From Apteryx mantelli (Eukaryota; Chordata; Aves; Apterygiformes; Apterygidae): 64,000 nt of DNA. Of this stretch, positions 38,760 to 51,932 are shown piece by piece; position 1 is the stretch's first letter, and every line of letters starts with the position of its first letter. The DNA is taken from NCBI RefSeq assembly GCF_036417845.1, contig NC_090020.1, forward strand, positions 32,038,425-32,102,424, written 5' to 3'. A program made the position numbers and the translations under genes. The notes beneath the pieces are model-generated. The model worked only from the letters and a program-made list of their open reading frames with translations, made no database searches and was not told the DNA's origin.

Positions 38760-39390
38760 TTTCCTGGCCTCCCCCCCCCCCCCCCGCGCATGCAGCTCTC
38801 CCGCACCGGGAGCTGGGGGCAAGCCGAGGAGCCCCCAGCAGCCTCTCGCCCAGGGAGCGGGCCCGCGGGACGCCCACAGCCCGCGGCCCGTCCCGCCCGC
38901 CGTGGCCACAGCCCCGGGCGCCGCCGCCCGCCGCGCGCCCCGAGGGAGGGGCGGGGCTGAGCTAATGAGGCGGGGCGGAAGGCCACCTCTGCAAGGAGCC
39001 GCCGGGCAGAGCCCCGCCACCCCGCGCCCGGCGCGCCCGGCTCCCCCCCAGCCGCCGCCGGAGCCGCCGCGGCTGCCGGCCGACGCCGCCGCCGCCTCCC
39101 TCACAGAGCCCGCGCCGCGGGGGCGGGGCTGCGGGCGAGGGAGCGCCCCGATTGGTGCCCCAGGGGGAGGGGAGGGGCCGGAGCGTCAGGGAGCCAATAG
39201 CTGCTCGGGGCGGTCCGGCGGGGCGCCGGAGGGAGCCCAGGTGCCGTTGGGGCAGCGCGGCCCGGGGAGGAGAAGGGCGGACGCCATGGCTGCCGCTGGC
39301 GGCGCCGTGGTGGTCCGGCGCCTCCTTGCCTCCGTTTGGCTGCAGTCCTTCCTCTCCGTCCCCTCCCGCAGGAGGGAAGGGTGAGGCGTG
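38760..39390. promoter_or_regulatory. CpG island, probable bidirectional promoter
   Basis: Dense CpG, repeated GC boxes (ggggcgggg near 38950 and 39120), CCAAT elements in both orientations (attggt near 39150, ccaat near 39195), and a C15 tract at 38771-38785. It is about 300 nt upstream of the first identified exon of the minus-strand unknown gene. It also contains a plus-strand ATG in an excellent context followed by a donor. Islands of this kind mark constitutive promoters in birds as in mammals. Confidence 0.7.
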
Positions 39391-39747
39391 GTCCCTCCTA
39401 CACATCCAGCAGCAAAGGGAGCTCCTGCCTTAGGGCAATGTGGTTCCCAGCTCCTATTTAATGGGTGTAACCGAACAGGCTTCGCCTGGGGGAGTAACAC
39501 TGCAGGCTTCTGGGCTATGAAAAATGAGCTTCAGTAAACGGCAGAGCAGATTGCCACGAGGACGGATACAATACTTAGTATTGTCAGCTGACGTTTGGTA
39601 TTTATTTGGCCAAATATTTTACCTGGCATGCACCCTCAGGCTAAAAATTCCTAATTTTCTGTATATTTTCACTCTCCTCCCATCTCCAGCCCAAGAGGCC
39701 GGTTTCTTGAATTAAGAGGGCCACGCTCTGCACTGAACCTCCTTTAA
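39286..39747 (+). CDS. Candidate spliced short ORF with a mitochondrial-presequence-like start
   Basis: Inside the CpG island the ATG at 39286-39288 sits in a near-ideal context (gcggacgccATGG). It opens 31 codons beginning MAAAGGAVVVRRLLASVW, Arg-rich with no acidic residue until the last codon, ending at the donor GAAGG/gtgagg at 39380. A plausible second exon begins after catctccag at 39690 and keeps the frame for 18 codons to a TAA at 39745-39747, giving 50 residues in total. The first exon resembles a mitochondrial targeting sequence. I cannot name a gene, find no nearby polyadenylation signal, and the second exon may be chance. It could equally be the start of a divergent non-coding transcript. 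Confidence 0.3.
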
Positions 39748-42700
39748 ACAGCAAGTGACAACACAGAAACTTATTGAGCTAACACGGCCAGAGGTATTAG
39801 CAAACCAGGAATGAAGCCACAGCCGATGCAGTGCACCAAACTCCCTCAAATCAACACTCAGCCCAAGCAGGTTCCCACCTGAGTGCTATTTTCCAGGAAA
39901 TGCTTTTCTAATTCATAGTATCTTAAGAGTTGCATTTTCAGAAGTGCATGGGGGCAATTCCTCTTTGTTACAACATATGGGCCTAATTATACACAACGCT
40001 GTTGTAATTAGCTTAACTAATGCCCTGGTAGCAAATTGCAGTAACATGCAGGATGACACGTGTAGATCCACCATGAATAATTTTCTTTGAAAGGTTCAAA
40101 ACCTGCAATACGCAACCATCACTCTAAATCTTTTTATATTACTTACAGTTCTGCTGTGGGCCATGTCCATCCAATGAGAAAAGCAAAATCTTTGTTAAAC
40201 ATTCAACGGTCTTTAGATTTAAGAGTTATAAGATCATTTAAAAATTCTAAACTATTTGTAGAAGCCAGAAGTTCTTTATGAAAAGAATATTTTAAGAGGC
40301 AGCTCACAAGGTCCTTGCAGCAGATATTTCAGACTCCCTAGGACACGAGCAGATGCTCTCTAGCTCATCTTGATGTGGTGATTTAAGAAACCCACACTCA
40401 CTATACAGCCATTTATCACACCACTAGAGTTATCTGGCTTTCAGCAAAACAAGACAGGTGCCTTTCTTGGAGCAACTAAGTGCATGACACAACATAAACT
40501 CACCCTCACTACTTAGGATGCAGGAACTCGCTTTCTGAATCTGCTGTAGGAGCAGCAGTGTCAAACAGCGGGGACAAGTAGACAGGAACTTCTCAAAATC
40601 ATTTCAGCAGGATTTGCCAGAGTTTGTTTGGTGAAATCTCAGTTCATAGCTTGAACAATAAGGGCAAAATTTTTGGAAACATATCTCAAAGGAAAGCAAT
40701 GTGCCTTCTCTTTTCAATAGTTTCCAAACAGCGGTTTTTTATTACTATTTACATTCAAGTACTGAATTTTATAAATGTTTTTGATATTCAATTCATTGAA
40801 AATTCACTAGAAAAGAAGCTTTGACATTACACTTCAAACAGCTCTGATTTGCAGAATAGGACTGCAGTCTAACATCTCTTATGAAAATGGAGAATGACAG
40901 CTTCCAGGAGGGACTGGTTCCTATTCCTACCACCTATGTGCTTCAGAGGATCTGGCAACATTAAGTTCATTAGCACCTTGCCTTTTCTCATCATTCAAAT
41001 GCTTGTTTGCATTTAAGCCTCTTATGTGAGACAAGTACAAGGTGGGAAAGAATATAATTAACAACAAAGCAAGCCAATTTAAACACAGTTTTGCTGCACT
41101 TTATACAATTATTTAGTGTTGGATCAGAAAGAATACTGTGATTAGGTACGACAGGTTTATGTGAATGAATCACCATGAACAAATGAAAGATTAACATAGA
41201 TGTCTGAAAAAGGAAGTAGCTGGCTGGAAATCCTCTGTGTGAAATGAATTCTACTACTCAGATTATTTCAAATTTTTTGAGCCGTGGTCATTGTTTCATT
41301 AGATAATAGGTGGAATTATTTCTGCTATCTAGACTTAGTTTCAGTAAGCTATAGAAGGAAATGAGTATAAAATCATACACAATAAATCATTATGCAAACA
41401 GCAAAAAAAACAAGTAAGGTAGAGCAGATGAGGGTACTTCTGCTATGAATGGACACTACATAGTCTCATTAGATTCTTCACCCCAGTGGATCATTCCAAC
41501 AGGGAACTGCTGTTATCCTACAGGTTAAAGCTAACAATCAGAAACAAATCTGCAATAATTTTGAGTCATATGTAACAGTAATGAACTACAGCACACTACT
41601 AGCACATAAAGGAATCCCTCCCCCTAGCCCCAAACAATACTTTAATAGAAAAAACACCGTCCTTAACGGCAGTTGGTCAGCAAAGCTATGCTCTACTTGT
41701 CTGGTACTCTTTGCATCAGGAGGTCTAAAGTGATTTGGCTTTCCACACTTCTACAGCCATCTGTCTCTCTCTCCAAGAGCGGAGAAAAAGCACAGAAAGA
41801 AATACATAAAAGGACAAACAGCACAACTTCACAAGTTATCATAACTATAAGCAAAAGTACTCCAATACACATGAAATACGATAGAAAACTTAGAGCATGG
41901 GTGTCAAGAGAGAAGTGATTCTTGTTTTGAGATGGATGCACTGAAAACTTGCTGCTACCCTGTGGCAATAGGTATTTTTTCCCCCATGAACTACTATTTA
42001 CAGTTGAGCCTATGAAGAGGAGTTAGGACAGTGCAGCTGGATATGGTCTAGGACTCCTGGGTTCCACAGTTTGGCTGGGGGAAAGCAATTACTGGTTAAA
42101 ACACATACATGCTCTTAAATAGCCCACCAAAGGGGACTGTAAAAGATGAGGTTGAAGACTTTGCTTAAATTCAGCAGATATCTTCTAGCACTGCACTTCT
42201 ACTTAAGAAAAATATTTAAGGAATATATTTAAGATATTTGCGTGTAAGAATTACTGTTCTAGAGCTGCTCAAACCCAAATACCTGTGGAATTGTGCTAAC
42301 TACTTGCATTTTAGCTCATCATGTTGAAGCAACATTATCTCACTTACCTTAAAAGTGGAAGTTATGAATAAAGAGGGCCAAACTGCTTATTTGAGAATTT
42401 GCACTATACAGCTGATCACTTTATAGACAAAAAGCTGTACAGGCCATGACTAAAATTAATTTTTCAAGTAGTCTTTTGAGTGCTCTTTTGGGACAAACAC
42501 ACACAAGTACGTACTCTGCCACATTAGACACCTATCAAATTCTTCTGCCAGAAGGGACTGCAAAGTTCTAGTTATTTAAATAAATGGAGAGAATAATGAT
42601 CATAATAAGAAACAAATAAATTGAAACAATCAACAGGATTTAACTCAAAAAACTGTTTATTAAACATTAAATTTTACAGTCCCACTACCTGCATATTATT

Positions 42701-45700
42701 CCTTTTTGAGGCTCAAATTCACTGTCCCATCAACTGTTGTCAGAAGGACTTGCATACTGAACTTTTCAACATTTTCCTCAACAAGTTTTTCTTCTTGAGC
42801 CAAAGAGTGCTATAAAGAGGTGGATCAAGTACAGACTTGGTGCAATTAACCCTTTACAAGTAGCAATTATTACAAATTCTGTAATAATTCCAACACAGAG
42901 ATAGCTGTTGCATTTCCAGGCTCCTGACTATATGAAATATTTCGCTCACTCACACCAGCACCATGAATATACAACTTCATTGATGAACCCTAGCATATTT
43001 ACAGTGTGTTTTGCTTTCTACCCATCATTCAGAATCTTCACATAACAGGAAAAGGGAATTTAGCTTTAGAGGTAAAAAGACCATATCTAAGAAAAAGACC
43101 CAAAATGTAGCATAAACATGATAGACTAAGGCATATTAGTATCATTATACAGCACTGTTGTGGAATGGTCAGGATATTTTGTTAATTCTCCCACTCAAAT
43201 TGCCTAGCTGTGTGTGTGTGTGGGGGGGGGACCTTTTATGCCAACAGTTACTTTGATCAGAATCATTTTCCCTCACTGAAATGTACCAAAATAAAATTTT
43301 GGTATATGGAAGTTTTTGAAATAAGCCTCTGCCTAATAGAATTCTACCCTAAGAATAGTGTGTGGAGAAGTTTAATAACTTTAAGCATTCACCGCCAACC
43401 TTTCCAAGTAAGATGTGAAAATACCTTCCTGTACATAGTTAATTTAGTAAACAAATTTTCATAATACATTCCTAAACTAATCCAGCATTGTTAATACTTG
43501 GAAATATTTAATATTTCACAAAAATATTAGTTTAGGTAATAATAATGTTTTACCTCTTTGTGATTTCCTGAATAGAAGCCTGATCTCCTCCATGCTTCCT
43601 CCCACTCCCCAGTGGCACTTTTTTATTATTATAAACAGAATCATTTCAAGAGGAGTATTTCATGTTTACCAACAGGCAATATTTATTATTATAATCAAGA
43701 ACTCTACATACAGTATTGTACAAAATTATAATGGACCAATCAACAAAACAATGCTCCTATGTAACTGTTACCAGCACTTCCACAGAAGTTTACTTTAACA
43801 CATTGTGCGTTAAGTGTTTTAGTAAACTGACAACTCTTAGGAGATTATTTCATGGAGTATGAAAGTGCAAGCTTTCATTCAAGGCATACACACAACACAC
43901 ATGAAAAGGAATGCTAAATATGCTAAAGGCCTAAACCCCCCCCCCCCACCATATTAAATGAATAAAACAGCAGCACTCTTGGCAAACACCAGTGCTACAT
44001 TCATAGTCTTTATCTTCTAATAAGAAACAGAGAAATGCAATTTGAAGAAATGCCCTCAACTTGGAGTTTTAGACATAGGAGCTCAACTCTGTCACATTCA
44101 CCAGATTTTTTTGGCAAGACTGAAGGACTTATGGCATTATAAATTCACCTAGCCCCTGTATTACCAGCTCTTCCTGAATTACTATATAAAACAAAGCAAT
44201 TGTGTACAACAGTTGACTAATAAAAGAAAATCAGTGTTTTTGCATCAAAAGGTGATATACAATTAAATTCAAGTATTAATATTAAACTATACCTGTGGAA
44301 ATTCTATCCTTCTGTTCCTGTGCACTACATAAGATATATCAAGAATGATTTTGTTGTTTTTTCATTTTTAGTTTTCCCTCTACACCTTTACCCCAAACCA
44401 GGTCTACCTAGCTGCATCCCTATGCCTTCAGCATGTTACTCTTCCAAAGCTGTCAAGCACACATGCCTATGAACAACTCTCCAGACCAACATGACCTCTG
44501 GATTTTCAACCTCCTGTCTTAATAGTCTGTTCACTCCCACGTCAATGTCCTATCTTTGACTATAATATCCTTGTCCCTGTTGTCCACTACTTTTTATTTC
44601 TACCTTTTGAGTAACTGTTGAGATCAGTTGCCCAGACAGATACAGTATCTCTTCTTCTGCACAAGTGAGTAACCTAGCTGCACATCCTCTTTGGACAGTC
44701 AGGGAAAGAGGAGGATAAAAGGATGGAAAGCTATTTCTATCATACCAGCCTGTGAGAAGCCCAGGAGAGAGGTTTACACTTCTGCCTGAGCACCAGTGGA
44801 ATAAGTGCTGAAGACTGTTACCATCTTGAAAAACACTGGTTTTGAAAAGAAGATTCTTGTTTCCAAAGAGAAAATGACCTCCTATTAAAAATTTTTATTT
44901 ATTACTGATAGGATTAATTTTAAACAAGTTTTAAATAGAAACCTTTTTAATTATAAATGGTTTTCCTGTTACCAAGTTAATCTCAAGACAGAAGTCAAAC
45001 AGAAATTACCACAGGTTTTATAAGTGAAAAACCCTGGTTCCTACACAGTTACTAAATAAAGGTCAAGTTGTAACAACATTAGGAACAAACATGACTACAA
45101 AAAGCTAATGAAAATTATTTCCTCTCTCAAAAATAGCTTCTGGTGCAGACAGCATAGGAGAACACATAAATTCTGTGAACACTAGGAATCAGAGTTTGGA
45201 AACAGTTTTACCAGTTTGGCAATTTAAATCAAGCAAGATGAAGAGAAACAACAGAAATGTGAGAAACAAGGCCTGTGTGTATTCTGCTTTAATACTTCTA
45301 TGCCTGAATATATTTTAACTTTATGTTTTCAAAAGCCACTTTTCAACTACATCAGAGACCTGCCTTCAACAAAGCAAGGTACAGGATTGGGTTAGCACAT
45401 TTTAAACCGCTGCTGAAATAGCACATGAACTTCTTTTCTGGACTTGCCTAGACTTATGGGAAAATAAACCACGAGAAAACCTATGCATAGAAACATGAAA
45501 GCATCTGAAACCTAATAAAGCAGAATATGCATCTACATAATCACAGTGAATTATGAAGCTGAGGAGCGTGTGTCTGTGTATATTAGTATCCATAAACACA
45601 CAAACATATAAATGGTATTTCTTTTCAGATCAAAGCAGAATACATAGGCAATATATTCTTGCAAATGGGTTTTGGATTGGGAAGTACGAGGGAAGTGGAC

Positions 45701-45877
45701 AAAGAAAACAACAAAGGAAAAGAACAGTGAGATTTTATTTCCTTTGTATATGAAAATACAGAAATGCTACAGCACCTACTGTTCTTACCTTCTGGATCCC
45801 AATTCATCACAAATTACAGCATAAATACATCAGTGCTGGAATTTAACACGCAATTTACTTTTTCAAAATGAATTAGC
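39748..45877. other. Intergenic region between the 38.8-39.4 kb island and the ISCA1 3' end
   Basis: About 6 kb of AT-rich sequence. I see simple tracts only: a (TG)n-G8 run near 43210-43230 and a C10 tract near 43937-43947. A hydrophobic open frame at 41693-41968 (minus) has no splice or conservation support. Part of the right-hand end may be ISCA1 3' UTR if distal polyadenylation sites are used. Confidence 0.55.
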
Positions 45878-45883
45878 TTTATT
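45878..45883 (-). terminator. ISCA1: Candidate ISCA1 polyadenylation signal AATAAA
   Basis: First AATAAA on the minus strand below the ISCA1 stop codon, about 120 nt downstream. Another is at 45734-45739. Which is used cannot be told from sequence. Confidence 0.4.
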
Positions 45884-46005
45884 TTCCTTAAAGCATCCAC
45901 ACTTTACACAGCCTAAGAACCTGAAGAAAACACATTTGCTTTTGAAAGCCACATACTCAGCAAGTGTTTTGTGGTGTTCAAAGTCAAAGTAACAGTCCTG
46001 AGATT

Positions 46006-46154
46006 TCATATGTTAAAGCTTTCTCCACAGCCACACGTTCCTTTGATGTTTGGATTATTGAAGACAAATTCACTGGACAGTTTGTCTTCTACATAGTCCA
46101 TTTCTGTTCCTAGAAGTGTCAGCTGTGCTTTCTTCTCAATAAACACTCTAACCC
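46006..46154 (-). CDS. ISCA1: ISCA1 coding exon 4
   Basis: The acceptor is ttttcaag ending at 46155. The exon opens with GG completing a Gly codon, then 48 codons from VRVFIEKKAQLTLLG to CGESFNI, and a TGA at 46006-46008. It carries Cys121 and Cys123. Confidence 0.96.
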
Positions 46155-49100
46155 CTTGAAAACAACAACAACAAAATTACATACAGACAAACTGATCATC
46201 ATTTACTTTGAACTTGTGCTTCAACCAGTGATTAAAATGAAAGCTAGATACGAAGTCCATCAGTATAACTTGATTTCACCAGTCTAAGATGAGACTTTTT
46301 TTTTTTTCCTTTTGCTCTTCCTATAAAACTATGAACAGTATAGTACTGGTATTCATGTGTGTATGTATGCCCGTATTTTTTGTATGGATTTAAAATCGTG
46401 ATACCTAGGCCAAAAGGTGTAGAACTTGGGAATTAAATTCACCTTTAATACCTGCTTTCCCATGCATTAATCAGTAACCTATTCCCTAATGTTCTTAAAG
46501 TCTGTGCCTCCAACAAAATGCCAAAAAAACTCCTAAGTGAAGAGCACCTATCTCAAAGACAGTCCTTTGCTCTGCCAAAATTATTAGGTCTAAGCAAATC
46601 ATTAGTGACATGCAGTCTTACACCAAGGCAAATGTGTGAACTTTCGAAGATACAATTACCTTTAAGGATTGAGAATCAGTAATTCATTTTAGAAGCTAAA
46701 AAAAGCTCCCTTTAACGTATGCAAAGTATCTACCAGCCTGGAAAGTTACTGAACTTTAAAACTGTGAGTCTGATATGAAATGGTTAGCATGAATGGACTG
46801 GTTTAGTTGACCACAGACTAGGAAATAATAAAAATAAAAAATAGTATCAGTAGCAGCAACAACAACAAAAAAAACATTAAGTTCCATGAAATATTTTTGG
46901 AAAGCTATTTCATCATAGAAATTGAGATGGAACATGTTACTAACACAGCTCAAGTTTGTGGGCAACCAAGTTGAACCTCCACAATTTTTGGCCAACTTGG
47001 ACAAAGTAATAGACAGGGAAGGATAAATCTAATGAAAGATTTCATGGACTTGGTCCTCAAAGCAGATTCACAATTCTTTATTAAGCATCAGCGCTTGCTA
47101 TTTAGAAGTCAGGAAAGCTAGGCTGAGATCCAAAGCCACCAGCTCACTGAGCACAGAGCTATACAAAAGTCAGTCTTCAGCCAAAAGATATCTTGAAGTA
47201 ACCACAATAAAACAGAAACACACAGGCATATCTGAAACACTGTCTGGCTCTGGAGTTTAAGGCCTCTGTTACAACAGTGGCAAAATGCTTTCATCTCCCT
47301 GAAGATCCAAGCCAGGAACTGCCTTCCAAATAGTGTTTTCAACCCCCTAAAGCCAGAGCAGCTCTGGAGTCCAGCAGAAGAGGAAACTAAGGAGCCAGCT
47401 AAATTTGAAGTTAGGACTAGAGTGAAATTAGGCACCTGCAAAATTAGATGGCATTCGCGATGTCATCTACTCCAGCTCAATTTAGTTATTTGCACAAGTT
47501 CCAACTAATTCTCTCTGTAAGAGAATAAAATTTATGATTTGGTCACAGATACTTTCAAAGCAGCTAAAAGATGTGCTCTGCCAAGAAGCACAGCTTCTGT
47601 ATGAAAGAAACTGTGATATCCCACTCTTACTCTCATCTCCGACTTTGCCACCAGATTAAAAATAATCTTCCTGGACCTAAACATAGCAAAGTTCAAATAG
47701 GTCTTAAAAAAAAAAAAAAAGAATTTTAGGAATTTTTAGAAAAGAAACAGAGATCAAATGGATCAAGACAAACATTATTATGCCTCTGTAAAAATCCAAG
47801 CTTGACAAAAAGACCACCAATAGAAGTTTCTATAAAAATTAAGAAGATTATGGTACCACTATCAGTACTTTAACAACAGACCTATGATGGGAGGCTCAAT
47901 GAAATTATCAGACGGCAAGCTTAAATGCCAGCATAAAAAAAGTTTTCAACACATTGCTTAATTAAAATTATAGAATTCATTGTCACCATGTCAAGATCAA
48001 AAGCATAAAGAGATTAAAACTACATTTTAAGTTAATGAAGGATAAGGCTAGTTATTAGAGAAGACTGACTGGGAAACTCCTTGCAGAAAATCTTTATCTT
48101 GCCAAGATTATTTTAGGTATGCTGATGAAGTATTTTTCTAGATATGCCTTGTTTTATACTCTAAGTATCTGCTTTTGGCTACCTCCAAAGATGGGACTAA
48201 TAGCCTAGACCATCTATTCTGACCCAGTACACAGACTCTTTTGTTGTTATCCTAGAGAATTCCAACTTAATCCAACATGGGCATGAAATGCGGTTTATCC
48301 TTGATCCAACTCTTGTTTCCACTGCATATCTACAGATTTTAACTAACTAGTTACTTCTACATCTTCACAACAAAACTAAGGCAACAATTCCTTTAACAGA
48401 ATGCTAAGACTTCTGCCTCTATAACTTGTTACTTCAAAGAATTTCTAACCTGTCCCTTGGCAAACTTGTAATTAAGTTATTCTTCCCTCCCACCACCACA
48501 CAGTTTTGCTTTACTCTGTCAGAAACTCACCATCTTGAACGACTTCTTCATCAGAGTCTCCTTTTGATTTCGTATATTCTAACGTGTAAGAAAGTCCATT
48601 GCATCCTCTTGTACGAACACCTACTTTCACGCCTACCTGAAATAAAACATTAATGACGTTTCAAACATCTTCTGGAACATGAAGATAAAAAGTATGCATA
48701 GCAACAAAATATTGATATTTATTCTTTCCTGCCTCAAATTCAGTGCTAAAACAGAAGCCTAATGGATTAGAAGGTAACATTTTCCTCTTTTACAAACTGA
48801 TTACCAAGATAAAAAGTTAGACCACAAATCATAAATATTTATTACGCATTTTAAAACTCTTATCTGGGTTGGTACTGGTAAAAACCTGGCTCTTCATTCC
48901 ATGCTATGCTTGTTCTATGTTATTGCACACTTTACGTGAAAGTAACAGTATTGCAAGAATGCATCCATTGAGTCTACAGTTATACTTGTCATTACCACTT
49001 CTGCTATTATTAATAATCATTTCATTTATACTAGCAATAAGTCCCACATCAGATGTTTGCTATTGCGGACAAAGTCCTCAAGTCTGTTAAAAAAAGTTTT

Positions 49101-51932
49101 AAAGTAATAACTATCAGCACTTCTGTAGGTGCTCGGTATCATAAAAGTCAGAGTTAAATTTCAAAGACAGACGTTTTTGTGACTTCAAATCAAAGTTTAT
49201 TCAAATGCTAGGTCAGACGCTATTTTAAGATTACTGACAGTAACTTAATTATGAAGTTGCGACACCAAGCCAAGGGCAGTTACTAAATTTTCATGGAACT
49301 CCTATAACGGCTACCAGAAAACTTTCATTTGATCCGAAGTTCTGAAAAAATTGCTTTGTTTGTGATCTTCATTACCTAAAAATCAGTCTTCTCCCTCTCC
49401 TTTTTGGCAAGTATGTTTATTCATTTATTGCAGTAACCAATGTAAAAGGCCAGCCTAGTCAATATGTTTTAACTATTTGCCATTATACAACATTATGCTG
49501 TATGTCAGACAAAAAGAACATCTGTGTAAGTAAAGACCTGAGAAATGGCTGTAGGGACACATGAACTGGAAACCTAAGTCTTCCAAAAGTATCTGCACCT
49601 CTGCTCAAACATGTATGTTTCACTATATAATTAGAGAGGAAAAGTACAGTAGCCTCTGTAAAAGTATTATGATAAAAATGTATCAATAGTTGTCATCAAA
49701 TGGGATCTCAGACAAGTAGCATTTGTTCTTTTCAGATTAAATACCCTTCTCTACAAGGGCAGCTAGAAACAATAGGTTAGGAAACAAAAAACAAAAAACC
49801 AAAACCCCACCATTTTATAACAAGGGTATGACTGATCAGCTAAGCTGCAGGCTCAGGGCTTCCTTAGGATGGTTTCAAATGTTAAAAAGAAGAGTCTATT
49901 CAGTTGCCATCACGCAGGAAGAGAAACAATACGTCTTGTACAAAAGTTAAATAAGACATAATCTTCCTCTTGCTGTGGAAAAAAAAACCTAGTGCTTGTT
50001 TTTACGATGCTAAGAAGGAAAATGGTATGTGTTTTTTCCCAAGAAGAAAAGATGACAAGTTCAATCAGTTACTTGGTGAAAAGTGTATTATCATTTACAA
50101 AAATACACTGTCTGGCAAGGTTCGTAAAAGTTACATCTGTTTTCAATGGGTATGAATCTAATATTATAGTTATATATTTCACAGCCAGAATTCCTTCAAG
50201 AACTTAATTACATCTTCAAATCAACAGTTGGAGATCTCTGGCCCTACCAGAAGTTACCACCTAAGCCATGCTAGAATAGTTAATTAAAATCTAGATTAGA
50301 AATATTTTGAAGTTTGAATAAATTTTTAAATTTTACCTATTTCAAAAATAACTGTAAAGTGAAGTGTCATCACAGTAAGTCATTTCCTGGATTTCATTTT
50401 TATATAAAAGTAAAGCTTGACAGATAAACAAGCTGGTACATTCCCCTCCAAAAAGAGGCATCAACATCTCTAAATTGTTCGGTATTTATTTCAAGCTACT
50501 AGATGAGCCAGAAATGCTTCACAATCATGAATAGTGCTAATACCTTAACACAATCTACAAGATGGCTCTGTTTGCACTTACATGGTCAGGTTTATCTTTA
50601 AGAAGCTGTTTTATCTTCTGAACTGCTGATGGGGTCTGAAAAACAGAAGTGTATTCATCAGTTTGAAACTCTCTCTTTTTTTTTTAATAGACCTAAGTAT
50701 ATTACACATGCTGTAATACATGTAAGTCACACACTGCAAATAATGCAAGAAATTTTAATTCCAACATCATGCAATCAAATTTTATCTTAGTTTACAGTTA
50801 AGTTTTGTCTCCTGCCTGCAAAGTCCACTTACAGAATCAGCCATCTGTCAGTGCAGACTAGCCTTTGTTCTACCTGAAACTGATGCCTGATCTCAAGTTA
50901 ACATATTCTTCTATAAAAAAGTAAATGCTGGATCTAATCCATGCAAAATACAGTAACTGTTTACTCCCCTCCCCATCCCTGCTGGCAGCAGATAGTTCAA
51001 GAATTTCAGCCCTTAATATTGCCTTTTTTTTTTTTTTTGGCAAAACTACTACTACAGTTTAACTAAGTAGTTCAATTCTAGCCAAACTTCTGCCGCATAA
51101 ACATTTCTGTGCCATACTGATTTTTGTCTGTAACGTATATCTCCTTCTCCTCTCTTCCCATTGACTTAGAGGTGAGCTGTGACTTTACAGCAGAGAATCT
51201 CATAGCTCATGTAGATCTGGTTGCTGCAGAAATGCCAGACTACATACACAAGTATATATAAAGGCTTCCCTTGCATACAAGTTTCCAAGTTACTAAAAGC
51301 TTCGGCTAGATTTACCTTTCCTAGTTAGCAGTATTAGAAACCCTTTTCTAGCTAACAGTGCTAACGTTCAATTGCTACAGAATCGCTGGCTACAGGACCG
51401 ACCCGCACTGACAAATCACTGAACCAGGCACGCTCTGTCCGCCCCGTCAGTGCGGGTACCGTACCTCCCTCCGCAGTAAGCCCTCCCGGCAGCACAACAC
51501 AGCCGCAACGAGCAAATGCCCTTCCTCAGGTAGCAGAGGGACACGGAGTGCCCTTGCCAACAACCTACCCGCCCGTTTCTGCAGACACGGGATTTCTGCC
51601 CTCCGACACGGGACGGAGCTCTCGGGGTGACCGCGCACGCCCCCCCCCCCGCCCCAGCGCGCCCCCGGGCCCCCCACCGACAGCCCCGCGCGGCTAACGG
51701 CGCCCCGCCGCCTCCGGCCTGGCGCGGCGCGGCCCGCCCGGGGGAGGCCCCGCTCCCCGGCCCGTGGCGCAGCTCCGGCGCCCGCTGCTCGGGGGCGGAG
51801 GCAGAGGCCGGAGGGGCCGGGGCCCGCGCCCGCGCCCGCCGCCGCACTGACCAGGGTGAGGGCGGCGCGCGTGGCCTGGAGCTTCCTCTTGCTCACGGCG
51901 CGCACCGTGGCCCGCACCACCGAGGAGGCCAT
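46006..51932 (-). CDS. ISCA1: ISCA1, mitochondrial iron-sulfur cluster assembly protein 1 (complete)
   Basis: ISCA1 is an A-type carrier that acts with ISCA2 and IBA57 in late mitochondrial assembly of [4Fe-4S] clusters. All four coding exons are present: 51852-51932, 50582-50635, 48531-48636 and 46006-46154. They give 129 residues, the same length as human, with consistent phases and GT-AG introns. The three conserved cluster-binding cysteines are present at 57 (RTRGCNG), 121 and 123 (GTCGCGESFNI at the C-terminus). The Arg/Lys-rich N-terminus (VRATVRAVSKRKLQ) is the mitochondrial targeting region. The protein is nearly identical to human outside the first residues. The start ATG is 51930-51932, in a CpG island. 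Identity is secure. Confidence 0.97.
46155..48530 (-). other. ISCA1: ISCA1 intron 3
   Basis: GT-AG intron of about 2.4 kb. It has short A-rich runs, for example near 47706-47720, and no recognisable exon or repeat family. Confidence 0.7.
48531..48636 (-). CDS. ISCA1: ISCA1 coding exon 3
   Basis: The exon is 106 nt, 35 codons plus one base, between ttttatttcag and CAAGATG/gtgagt. It encodes VGVKVGVRTRGCNGLSYTLE onward through DSDEEVVQD and carries Cys57. Confidence 0.97.
48637..50581 (-). other. ISCA1: ISCA1 intron 2
   Basis: GT-AG intron of about 1.9 kb. I see nothing supportable inside it. Confidence 0.7.
50582..50635 (-). CDS. ISCA1: ISCA1 coding exon 2 (54-nt microexon)
   Basis: An 18-codon exon, phase 0 at both ends, between ctgtttttcag and GACCAT/gtaagt. 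It encodes TPSAVQKIKQLLKDKPDH. It is too short to appear as a separate open frame but is nearly identical to the human segment. Confidence 0.97.
50636..51851 (-). other. ISCA1: ISCA1 intron 1
   Basis: GT-AG intron of about 1.2 kb whose first part lies in the CpG island. A T15 tract is near 51025-51039. The long frames near 51416-51847 reflect GC composition. Confidence 0.7.

Noticed and set aside
38609-39405. Long minus-strand frames over the 38.8-39.4 kb CpG island as N-terminal coding exon of the unknown gene
   Set aside because: Low-complexity composition, and the best donor (near 38740) leaves a phase that does not fit the next exon. A non-coding first exon is more likely.
41693-41968. 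Frame on the minus strand with a 30-residue hydrophobic stretch, possible small membrane protein
   Set aside because: T-rich DNA readily yields hydrophobic frames. No start context, promoter, splice or conservation evidence.
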